From assembly GCA_964491915.1 (NCBI GenBank), contig CAZBHS010000022.1, positions 1 to 64,000 on the forward strand: a stretch of 64,000 nucleotides of DNA, written 5' to 3'. Position 1 is the stretch's first letter; every line of letters starts with the position of its first letter. The position numbers and the translations under genes were made by a program. A model generated the notes under the pieces. That model had not been told where the DNA came from, did not search any database, and was given only the letters and a program-made list of their open reading frames with translations. Positions 41,693 through 49,050 of this stretch are shown here, piece after piece. This stretch comes from JAHELQ01 sp964491915. Lineage in GTDB: Bacteria > Acidobacteriota > Aminicenantia > UBA2199.

Positions 41693-42880
41693 ATGCAGGT
41701 CTCAAAAGGTTTGAAAAAGGTCTTTAGAAAATTCCGGGGAATGTCTCTTGGACTATTCCTGACCTTTGTCTCGGTGGTGATCGGATTTTTAACTATATTA
41801 CCTAAAATTACAGATTTCAACTCTATAATGTTGGTAATCAGTGGAGTCATCATTTTTTTTCTTATATATGCTTTTGTGTTTGAGTTTAGGAAATCCTTTC
41901 GCCGGTTGGAAGCATGGATTCATATTATTACTGAATATTTCGGGTATGTGCGGCAGCAAAACAAATATTTCAAACGATCCCATCACTTTATTGAGGAAAA
42001 GAGTGACTTGGCTAATTCTCTAGTAAGAGAGCTGTTGCCCTGCATTATCCAGAGAATCGACCGGGAGCACGGTCAAGCCAACAAAACAATCAGAATCATC
42101 CTGGACTCCGGTACTACCATTACTCCAATTTTCCCTTGTCTCATTCGCTATGGAATTTCAGGGAAAGCCAACGATTCGCATAATTTTGTCTTTTACACTA
42201 ACAACCTTGCGGGAATCGATGAAATTCACCGAACCCCTCCCCTCAAAAAAAACAAATTATCGGAAACCGATTTTAACCTGATCGGAGGTCAACCTCTTAA
42301 TCAACAAAGAGCTACTACTGGAGATTTTACCGAGGGAATTTTAAAAGACCTATTCGATGAGCAAGATAAATCGAAGGGGAAAATCATAAGCATTGGAATC
42401 ATCACCTCAAATTGGTTTCTATGTCATAGAAGCCTTGATAAACTACATATCTGCGATCGGGGGCGAGGTCACATGCCATTTAAGAAGATCCTGGTGGATC
42501 ACTGTGATTATATTATTCTTGTGACGCCGTTGGGGAAACTGTTGCCCATGAACGGTATCGATACCCTCAACTCCGTTCTAAAAAATGAACATAAGGATTC
42601 CGACAGTTTATACAGGGAATTCGAAATCCCTTTAGAAAAAAGAAACCAATCTTACCTGCACACATCATTCAGGAAGTCCTACTCTCCTTCACCGCTGATA
42701 CGTGTTTCCGATCGACTAAAAGATATCAAAATTGAAGATAATGGTAAGAACTATATTTTTAGCGAAGCCTGCCCCGTGTTCGATCCCAAAGTAGACAAGT
42801 ACCAAGCACGCCGAATGGATCTTCCTCACGATTACATCCAAACTAATTTTAAAAAAATCTACGGATATGAAATACCCTAA
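41693..42880 (+). CDS. Membrane protein with DeoR-sensor-like (ISOCOT) domain
   Basis: 395 aa. Two membrane helices at about 18-37 (GLFLTFVSVVIGFLTILP) and 45-64 (IMLVISGVIIFFLIYAFVF) with basic flanks on the N-terminal and C-terminal sides, placing the large C-terminal part in the cytoplasm. This part has the order of the DeoR C-terminal sensor: IRIILDSGTTITPIFPCLI, FVFYTNNLAGIDEI, LIGGQPLNQQRATTGDFTEG. The helix-turn-helix of DeoR regulators is missing, replaced by the membrane segment. GGAGG (41680-41684) selects the ATG at 41693 over the one at 41648. It lies between the two DUF4062-FGE genes, divergent from the first and convergent with the second. Role unknown. Confidence 0.7.
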   Translation: MQVSKGLKKVFRKFRGMSLGLFLTFVSVVIGFLTILPKITDFNSIMLVISGVIIFFLIYAFVFEFRKSFRRLEAWIHIITEYFGYVRQQNKYFKRSHHFIEEKSDLANSLVRELLPCIIQRIDREHGQANKTIRIILDSGTTITPIFPCLIRYGISGKANDSHNFVFYTNNLAGIDEIHRTPPLKKNKLSETDFNLIGGQPLNQQRATTGDFTEGILKDLFDEQDKSKGKIISIGIITSNWFLCHRSLDKLHICDRGRGHMPFKKILVDHCDYIILVTPLGKLLPMNGIDTLNSVLKNEHKDSDSLYREFEIPLEKRNQSYLHTSFRKSYSPSPLIRVSDRLKDIKIEDNGKNYIFSEACPVFDPKVDKYQARRMDLPHDYIQTNFKKIYGYEIP

Positions 42881-43046
42881 CCTAATAAATAGTGAAAAAA
42901 AACCATATCATCGCCGATTTATTTTGAAAAAATAGCTCTCGGTTTTGGGATTCTTTAGGGGACAGGTACGGTTCTTTTCTCGGATAGTTCGAAAAAAAGA
43001 TTACGAAAAGGGAAAGGAGAATGTCGAAGCGAGGATTCAGGCTGGC

Positions 43047-43146
43047 TGGAGGACCAATTTTCGGCGAGCCCGCTTGGGGTTCACAACGGGCTGCCGCACC
43101 GCGTTCACCCAACTCTCCGTAGACGATTTAGACCTTCGCGACCGAG
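43047..43146. repeat. 3' flank repeat of the DUF4062-FGE genes, copy 2
   Basis: Counterpart of 39757-39857. Just to the left lie a half palindrome (CGGATAGTTCG at about 42980) and a GGGGACAGGT motif (about 42958). Confidence 0.8.
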
Positions 43147-43157
43147 TGGAAAGTGGC

Positions 43158-44891
43158 TTAAAGAGGCCTGGCAAGGCGGAACCCGAAGTCGCGGTCACGA
43201 TCGAAAGGATTGCCTTCACCACGGTAGGCACACCGGCAATAGCTACTACCACGGAACCAACCACCGCCACGCATAACACGATAAACGTCACTCTCAGGCC
43301 CTTGTGGATTGTTCTTGGGGCTATTTTTATAGTAATTACGATGGGACCTATCCCTACACCACTCCCATACATTACCAGCCATATCCAATGCTCCGTAGGG
43401 TGAGGCTCCGTTCGGGAAGGATCCCACCGGAGCCATATACTTATAACCATCAGTATTACCATAGAAATTCGCTCGATCACCAGTCGGCGAACTTTTTCCC
43501 CAGGGATATTCGCGGCCGTCAGTTCCCCTAGCGGCTTTTTCCCATTGGGCTTCAGTGGGAAGAAAAAATGATGAGTTTAATCTCTTGGACAACCACTCAC
43601 AATAAGCAGTGGCACCCTTCCAAGAAATACCCACAATTGGATAATCTTTCCCTGCTAGGGCCTCGCCCATTATTCTATAAAAAATCGAACTGGAATTCTT
43701 CCACTCAGGATAATAAGATTTTGTCTCTTCAACAAATTTCATGTATTGACCGACAGTCACTTCAGTTTTACCGATCCAGTATCCATCTAGATAGACCGAA
43801 TGAACCGGTGTTTCATTATATTCTCCTTTATTTGAACCCATCGTAAACTCACCCGCCGGGATATAGATCATGACAATCCCGTCTCCGAAGTCCGCTTCCC
43901 AATGACCTTTGGAATTTTTCTTCGTTTTAATTCCTCTGTTCTCCACTTCTTTTACAGCATTAGGTATCTCATCTCTTCTGTCGCTTTTTTTTACGTTATT
44001 TTCAATTGAATCCGGTGGTTTCGTTCTTTTCTCTTGGGTAGACTGCTTTGAGGTAGTGGTTGGTATTTCCTTTTGAATTTTTTTTGTGTCTTTTGGTTTT
44101 GGAATATCTACTTTTTTTGACGGTACATCAGAAGCAGCACCCCCGTTTTTCTTGTCAACGCCCTTCTGCTTTCCCTTTTTGGGATCATCAACTTTATCTA
44201 TCCTCGGGATTTCTCTTTTTTGCTGTGGTGATGCCTCAAGGGGAATGCCAACCTTGTTGTTATCGGAGACCAGGATTGCGGGAAGGGCAAAGTTCAGGAA
44301 GAGGAATAGTGCGATACCGGCAAGAAGGATAATTGCCAGACGGCGGGGGGAAATCTTGATAGGGGGGCTTGGAGGAGGAGTCGGTTGTGGAGGGATTAGT
44401 TCCTCTACATTGGGAGGAGGATCTGGAGCAATTTTCGGATTGAGCGTAGTGATGGCTTTTTTAACTAGTTTTGAGAGATGATCTGTATCTTCGAAAATAC
44501 TGACCAGGAAATCTTCTTGCAGTTCAGCCCGAAGGGCGTCGATCTTTTGTCGCTCCGCGCCTTTTGCCACCAATCTGACAGGCCAGGGAGCATGCTCATC
44601 TAGAAGAAAAATCAGGCAGGGGATGCCTTTCTTGCGAGCTTCTTCGTATTCCAGGTGGGTGATGCTCTTTTTGTGGCCCTTGGGGATCGAGCCGTATCTC
44701 CAGGCGAAGATACCGATGAAAGCGTCGCAACCGCGCACATCATCGAGGCATTTGTCGAGGGGCCGCACGCTAGAAGTAACGTATTTCTCCATGCAGACCG
44801 CTTCGTGCCCAAGCTCCTCGACCGCTTGAGCAGCAGCCCTTCGTTGCTTTATTAAATCCTTGAATGTCGAAGAAATATAGATTTTCGCCAT
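43158..44891 (-). CDS. DUF4062-FGE-sulfatase domain protein 2, transmembrane
   Basis: 577 aa, same plan as the gene at 39893-41263 but with a membrane helix between the domains. DUF4062/TIR-like domain 1-150 (AKIYISSTFKDLIKQRR, SITHLEYEEARKKG), Pro-rich linker, helix at about 185-207 (LAIILLAGIALFLFLNFALPA), a long Lys-rich linker (210-330), and an FGE-type domain at about 335-577 (MIYIPAGEFTMGSNKGE, LPTEAQWEKAARGTDGREYP, GALDMAGNVWEWCRD, RVMRGGGW...GFRLARPL). The DUF4062 end would be cytoplasmic and the FGE domain outside, a receptor-like layout. The first copper-site Cys is Arg. GAGGTG precedes the ATG. Confidence 0.88.
   Translation of the reverse strand: MAKIYISSTFKDLIKQRRAAAQAVEELGHEAVCMEKYVTSSVRPLDKCLDDVRGCDAFIGIFAWRYGSIPKGHKKSITHLEYEEARKKGIPCLIFLLDEHAPWPVRLVAKGAERQKIDALRAELQEDFLVSIFEDTDHLSKLVKKAITTLNPKIAPDPPPNVEELIPPQPTPPPSPPIKISPRRLAIILLAGIALFLFLNFALPAILVSDNNKVGIPLEASPQQKREIPRIDKVDDPKKGKQKGVDKKNGGAASDVPSKKVDIPKPKDTKKIQKEIPTTTSKQSTQEKRTKPPDSIENNVKKSDRRDEIPNAVKEVENRGIKTKKNSKGHWEADFGDGIVMIYIPAGEFTMGSNKGEYNETPVHSVYLDGYWIGKTEVTVGQYMKFVEETKSYYPEWKNSSSIFYRIMGEALAGKDYPIVGISWKGATAYCEWLSKRLNSSFFLPTEAQWEKAARGTDGREYPWGKSSPTGDRANFYGNTDGYKYMAPVGSFPNGASPYGALDMAGNVWEWCRDRSHRNYYKNSPKNNPQGPESDVYRVMRGGGWFRGSSYCRCAYRGEGNPFDRDRDFGFRLARPL
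43161..43280 (-). other. Variable-region-like C-terminus of DUF4062-FGE protein 2
   Basis: Last 40 codons; see 39896-40015. Of the 15 codons that differ from the paralogue, 14 end in C or T (the exception is GAA). Confidence 0.4.
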
Positions 44892-44968
44892 CTATGAGTT
44901 TCACCTCGATTACATCCGCCCGACCCATTTCTTGCGCCGGCCAGACAAAAATTTCACCTCAACTACTA

Positions 44969-44997
44969 TTTTTATCTTTATAACAACCCATTGTCAA
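44969..44997 (-). promoter_or_regulatory. Promoter of DUF4062-FGE gene 2
   Basis: Minus strand TTGACA (44997-44992), 17-base spacer, TAAAAA (44974-44969), the twin of 41341-41369. Confidence 0.6.
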
Positions 44998-45057
44998 GGA
45001 TTTCCCCCAAGAAAACCAACACCATCAAAAGATTCATTAGGGGACAGGCACTACTAG

Positions 45058-45969
45058 TTAGCCGCCTTCATAGGACGGCCGCCCACCCAGAATGTTTTTT
45101 TCCCACAAATCGCCGAGGCTATAATCCTCCAGCCAGTGGTTATAATCCTCAGAACGAAGCCGCCGGAACAACGACCTCTTCTGCTCGCGATCCACAACGA
45201 TAATATCTTCCGCTTCAAGTTGATTGACCAGAGTCACTGATTGAGTTGCCACGAAGATCTGGCTCTTCAGCGAAGCCTCCTGCAACATCCCGGCCAGCAG
45301 TCTGATCGCATACGGATGAAGCCCGAGCTCCGGTTCGTCTAAAATGATTGCCGCAGGAAGATTCGGCTGCAATAAAAGGGTGGCCAGTCCAATAAAGCGA
45401 AGAGTCCCCCCGGAAAGGGAGCGAACATCCCAATCAACCCCCACGCCTTTTTCGCGCCATCCCCATTCTATTTCTCCTTCAAGATCACCGCGCAAGACAA
45501 AATCCTCCAACTGAGGCACAACTAACCCAACCGTTTCCACAATATTCCGATAATGACCCAGGCTCGCCTGCCGAATAGAATAAAGTCTCGCCCCCAGATT
45601 CGCTACATCCAGACTTCCTACCTCCCAACCCCCATCACCAACAACGCTCCCTGTCTCAATAATCAATCCTCCATCCATATCTCCGCCAAGAAGCCATCGA
45701 TAATCCGTCGCTCCAATCTCCAACTCAATCTCAATTTTATCAGTACTTTCTCTCCCATACCGCAGCAAAGCATCCGCCCCACCGGATTCCAGTACAAATT
45801 CCCGCAAACCCCCATCTCCAATACAAGAAACAAGCGTCAACAACGCAAGAAAATTAGACTTCCCAGCCCCATTGGCCCCAATCAAAACATTCACCCCCCC
45901 AAGCTCCAAATCCAACGCCTCAATAGACTTAAACCCTCTCACCCGCACACGATCAATCCTTCCCAACAT
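45058..45969 (-). CDS. RecF/OLD-like AAA ATPase (AAA_21 type)
   Basis: 303 aa. It opens with IDRVRVRGFKSIEALDLEL and Walker A IGANGAGKSN (about 30-39), has an ABC-type signature region LSGGTLRFIGLATLL, Walker B AIILDEPELGLHP and a His-switch-like ATQSVTLVNQL. It ends with GDLWEKNILGGRPSYEGG, the usual C-terminus of ATPases that normally precede a DUF4276 gene, but no such gene follows. These ATPases belong to conflict or anti-phage-type modules. The frame is open to 46023; GGAGGAGA (about 45974-45981) selects the ATG at 45969. Unusually Gly-rich N-terminal half. Confidence 0.85.
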   Translation of the reverse strand: MLGRIDRVRVRGFKSIEALDLELGGVNVLIGANGAGKSNFLALLTLVSCIGDGGLREFVLESGGADALLRYGRESTDKIEIELEIGATDYRWLLGGDMDGGLIIETGSVVGDGGWEVGSLDVANLGARLYSIRQASLGHYRNIVETVGLVVPQLEDFVLRGDLEGEIEWGWREKGVGVDWDVRSLSGGTLRFIGLATLLLQPNLPAAIILDEPELGLHPYAIRLLAGMLQEASLKSQIFVATQSVTLVNQLEAEDIIVVDREQKRSLFRRLRSEDYNHWLEDYSLGDLWEKNILGGRPSYEGG

Positions 45970-46096
45970 ACCATCTCCTCCATCCAGACCAAAAACAGCC
46001 CCCATTATAATATTTTCCCCCAAAATCTAAAACCCCTTTTCCAAATCCCCACCATCAACCACTCCAGCCCGAAACCCTTTGTCAATAATCCCCGGC

Positions 46097-46121
46097 AACT
46101 ATCCGGAATTTCCGGATAGTT
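46097..46121. repeat. 25-base palindrome, copy 3 (upstream of rhuM)
   Basis: Identical to 39574-39598, with the longer flank CCCCGGC before and CGAGAGG-TTTATTATGAGA after. Confidence 0.9.
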
Positions 46122-46262
46122 CGAGAGGTTTATTATGAGAGGATTTTGGCAGCTACTATTTTTTCTAATCTTCAACTAGAAAGAAGCTGGTGCTTGTGGC
46201 ATAATATATTTATCTCACGGCTGATTGGGATGCCCAGGATGCCCGGAGGCAGGAATTTTTGG

Positions 46263-47306
46263 ATGAAAGACAATAACAACAAGAAAAAACAGTTGATCCG
46301 CAACAGCACGGCGGAATTTCTTATATTCACCGGGCAAAGCGGCGAACAAAGCATCGAGGTCCGTTATGAGGACGAAACCATCTGGCTGTCTCAAAAAATG
46401 ATCGCTCAACTGTTTGCCGTTGATGTGCGGACCGTTAACGAGCATCTGAAAAACATCTACGAGCAAGATGAGTTAAACCACGAGGCAACTATCCGGAAAT
46501 TCCGGATCGTTCAAATCGAAGGCAACCGCAACGTTTCGCGGGATGTGGACTTCTACAATCTGGATGCCGTCATTTCCGTGGGCTATCGAGTCAATACAGT
46601 GCGGGCCACCCAATTCCGCCAATGGGCTACCCAGGTCTTGCGACAATTCGCAATCAGGGGTTATGTGCTTGATAGAAAGCGGATGGAAAACGGGACCTTC
46701 CTGGGCGAAGATTACTTTGAACGCCTTCTGGAAGAGATTCGCGAGATCCGCCTTAGCGAGCGGCGCTTCTATCAAAAAATAACAGATATTTACGCAACCA
46801 GCATCGACTACAACAAGGATGCTCCTACCACTAAAGCGTTCTTCGCCAAAGTGCAGAACAAGTTGCATTTCGCCATACACGGCAATACCGCCGCCGAACT
46901 GATCTTCAAGCGGGCGGATAGCACACAGGCCAACATGGGGCTGACCTCGTGGGAAAAATCTCCGGACGGCAAGATTATAAAATCTGACGTTTCCACCGCC
47001 AAAAACTATCTGTTCAAGAAAGAACTGGATTCACCAGGACGAATCGTCAATGTTTCACTAGATCTAGCCGAAGAACGAGCGCAGAGGAAAATCCCTATGA
47101 CCATGGAAGCCTGGGCCAATTGGCTGGATAACTTACTGGAATTTGACGAACGCGAAATCCTGCAAGATAGCGGCAAAGTCTCAGCCAAAATCGCAAAAGC
47201 CCACGCCGAGAGCGAATTCGAAAAATACCGCATTATCCAGGACCAACTTTTCGAGAGCGACTTCGACCAGGTTGTCAAAGAACTGAAAAAAAAAGACCCC
47301 GACTAA
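46263..47306 (+). CDS. rhuM: RhuM-family protein
   Basis: 347 aa. Virulence-associated RhuM family: EFLIFTGQSGEQSIEVRYEDE, TIWLSQKMIAQLFAVDVRTV, NHEATIRKFRIVQIEGNR, DFYNLDAVISVGYRVN and RATQFRQWATQVLRQFAI, the helical DNA-binding-like core shared with Bro-N/KilA-type phage proteins, followed by SERRFYQKITDIYATSIDY and a C-terminal helical domain. The molecular function is not established. Start at the ATG at 46263 after GGAGGCAGG (the frame opens at 46146). It is flanked on both sides by the 25-base palindrome and itself contains a near-copy in codons for ATIRKFRIV. Confidence 0.88.
   Translation: MKDNNNKKKQLIRNSTAEFLIFTGQSGEQSIEVRYEDETIWLSQKMIAQLFAVDVRTVNEHLKNIYEQDELNHEATIRKFRIVQIEGNRNVSRDVDFYNLDAVISVGYRVNTVRATQFRQWATQVLRQFAIRGYVLDRKRMENGTFLGEDYFERLLEEIREIRLSERRFYQKITDIYATSIDYNKDAPTTKAFFAKVQNKLHFAIHGNTAAELIFKRADSTQANMGLTSWEKSPDGKIIKSDVSTAKNYLFKKELDSPGRIVNVSLDLAEERAQRKIPMTMEAWANWLDNLLEFDEREILQDSGKVSAKIAKAHAESEFEKYRIIQDQLFESDFDQVVKELKKKDPD
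46487..46511 (+). repeat. Near-copy of the 25-base palindrome inside rhuM
   Basis: Differs from the intergenic palindrome at 2 of 25 positions (central T to A; A to C in the right arm) and encodes part of ATIRKFRIV. Confidence 0.85.
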
Positions 47307-47347
47307 AACCCCCTCCAGACCGAAATCCTTTCATAGTCGGCCCCGGC

Positions 47348-47372
47348 AACTATCCGGAATTTCCGGATAGTT
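47348..47372. repeat. 25-base palindrome, copy 4 (downstream of rhuM)
   Basis: Identical to 39574-39598, with flanks CCCCGGC and CGAGAGGGCTATTATGAGAG. Confidence 0.9.
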
Positions 47373-47447
47373 CGAGAGGGCTATTATGAGAGCCTCTTTG
47401 GAGATAGGGATTCGCCTGTCCCTTTTTTGTTGTTGCTTTGTCAGGAC

Positions 47448-47597
47448 TTAGCCCTCGTAATATAATTCCAGAGCTTCCTTTAGGTTGGCGATGGCCTCTT
47501 CAATGATATCACCAAAGCTGGCCACATCGACATTGAGGCATTGGGAGACATAATAGTTCCCCTCTTTGTAGATAATATATTTAAAGTTTTTCAGCAT
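47448..47597 (-). CDS. HicB-like small protein (orphan antitoxin-type)
   Basis: 49 aa. MLKNFKYIIYKEGNYYVSQC is followed by LNVDVASFGDIIEEAIANLKEALELYY, which fits the HicB/DUF1902 half-RNase-H-like pattern (strand, Cys-Pro-like turn, ..S.GDTxEEALxNLKEALELYLE). It lacks the C-terminal DNA-binding part of full HicB, and no hicA lies next to it. The gene is too short for many gene finders. The Shine-Dalgarno is weak (AGAGGT 9 bases before the ATG). Confidence 0.65.
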   Translation of the reverse strand: MLKNFKYIIYKEGNYYVSQCLNVDVASFGDIIEEAIANLKEALELYYEG

Positions 47598-48057
47598 TCA
47601 AACCTCTATCCTATCGTTATAATAATATAAAGTAATCGAGAAAATCAACTTGCCTGTCCCCTTTTTGGTTTTTTGGTTTCCCTATGAGATTGTTAAGATA
47701 GGGGTTGTCGTTAAAATTGTCACGATTGGAAGGTGTTGGGTCGGCGCCGGAAGAAAAAGGGGGGGGATTGAGAGCTGATGAGGGGGATTTCTCGTTAAAA
47801 TCGTCACGATTGACTGCTGATGAACCGTTGCCGGAAGAAAAAGTGGGGGGATTGGGAGTCGATGAGGGGGAATTATTGATTTTAGGCTCTCGAGTGGGTG
47901 GCAATTCCTCTCCGGTCAACGTAAAACCGCTTGAAACGAGAGCCGTTGCACTGAATTTGGGACATAAATTGGGGACGGGTGAATTGTTGTTTGGGATGTG
48001 AAATCTTGTGGAGAGGGGGGATACAATTTGGTGAAGTATTGTTTTTGTTGGGAAAAT
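47598..48057. other. Intergenic space with an 84-base tandem repeat
   Basis: No confident gene. It has a GCCTGTCCCC motif at about 47650 and an imperfect 84-base direct tandem repeat (47708-47875). The plus strand is open from a TTG at 47705 to 48001, with the repeat giving a 28-residue period, but there is no Shine-Dalgarno and the composition is unlike real proteins; a coding role is doubtful. Confidence 0.6.
47708..47875 (+). repeat. 84-base tandem repeat, two copies
   Basis: Units begin TCGTTAAAAT(T/C)GTCACGATTG at 47708 and 47792; both contain GCCGGAAGAAAAAG and GATGAGGGGGA. The period is a multiple of three. Confidence 0.75.
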
Positions 48058-49050
48058 ATGATACAAAACCATATGGACGAAATAACACTATCGATAGTTA
48101 TACCTGTATATAATGAAGAAGAAAATGTCGGGTTGCTGTACGACGAGCTGATAGCCGCTCTGGATGGGAAATACAAGGGTCTGGAGATCATATTTGTCAA
48201 TGATGGGAGCCATGACGGCTCGCAGGAAAAACTGACGGAATTGCATCAGAAAGACAAGCAGGTGAAGGTTGTCAATTTCAGGAAGAATTTTGGGCAGAGC
48301 GCCGCTATTTCGGCGGGCTTCGAGTTTTGCTCGGGGGATGTGGTTGTGACTCTGGACTCGGACTTGCAGAATGACCCGGCGGACATTCCTATGGTGGTCG
48401 GCAAGGTCCAGGAAGGGTACGATATTGTCAATGGTTGGCGAAGAGACCGGAAGGACAAGTTCATTACCCGGAAGATCCCTTCGTTCTTCGGCAATAAATT
48501 GATCTCGTTTATCACCAAGGTCAAATTGCACGATTATGGTTGCACGCTGCGGGGGTTTACCCGTGAAGTGGTGAAGAATTTGACGTTGTATGGGGAAATG
48601 CATAGATATATACCGGCCATCGCGTCGCGGATCGGGATCAAGTCGGTGGAGATTCCGGTGAACCATAGGGAACGCAAATACGGCACCTCCAAATATGGAT
48701 TGGGGCGTACATTCCGGGTGGTGGTGGACTTGATCTCCATCAAATATTTGTTGTCCTTTTCCCACCGGCCGCTGCAGATATTCGGCGGAATCGGCATTTT
48801 TATGATGACTATGGGTTTTCTCTCCGGTCTGTATCTCAGCATTTTGAAGTTTGCCATGAAAGAGGGCATCGCCGGTCGGCCACTGCTGTTCTTTACAGTG
48901 CTGATGATATTCCTGGGTTTTCAATTGATCACCCTGGGGCTCATCGCCGAGATGTTGTCGCGGATTTACCACGAAGGGTTGAACAAGAATGTTTATTCGA
49001 TTCGCAATACTATAGGGTTTAAAGATGAAGATATTGATGATCGCGCCTGA
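48058..49050 (+). CDS. Polyprenyl-phosphate-type glycosyltransferase, family 2
   Basis: 330 aa. GT2 fold: LSIVIPVYNEEENVGLLYDE, IIFVNDGSHDGS, VKVVNFRKNFGQSAAISAGF, VVTLDSDLQNDPADIP (DxD-like), followed by GCTLRGFTREVVKNL and HRERKYGTSKYGLGRT, all as in the DPM1/ArnC/GtrB group that loads a sugar onto a polyprenyl phosphate. Two membrane helices close the protein (about 240-260 and 275-300). The start may be 48058 or 48073; neither has a strong Shine-Dalgarno. The end overlaps the next gene by 26 bases. Confidence 0.88.
   Translation: MIQNHMDEITLSIVIPVYNEEENVGLLYDELIAALDGKYKGLEIIFVNDGSHDGSQEKLTELHQKDKQVKVVNFRKNFGQSAAISAGFEFCSGDVVVTLDSDLQNDPADIPMVVGKVQEGYDIVNGWRRDRKDKFITRKIPSFFGNKLISFITKVKLHDYGCTLRGFTREVVKNLTLYGEMHRYIPAIASRIGIKSVEIPVNHRERKYGTSKYGLGRTFRVVVDLISIKYLLSFSHRPLQIFGGIGIFMMTMGFLSGLYLSILKFAMKEGIAGRPLLFFTVLMIFLGFQLITLGLIAEMLSRIYHEGLNKNVYSIRNTIGFKDEDIDDRA

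Noticed and set aside
43037..43480. 147-codon minus-strand frame over the end of DUF4062-FGE gene 2
   Set aside because: Overlaps the FGE domain in another frame and includes the non-coding 3' flank repeat; no start signal.
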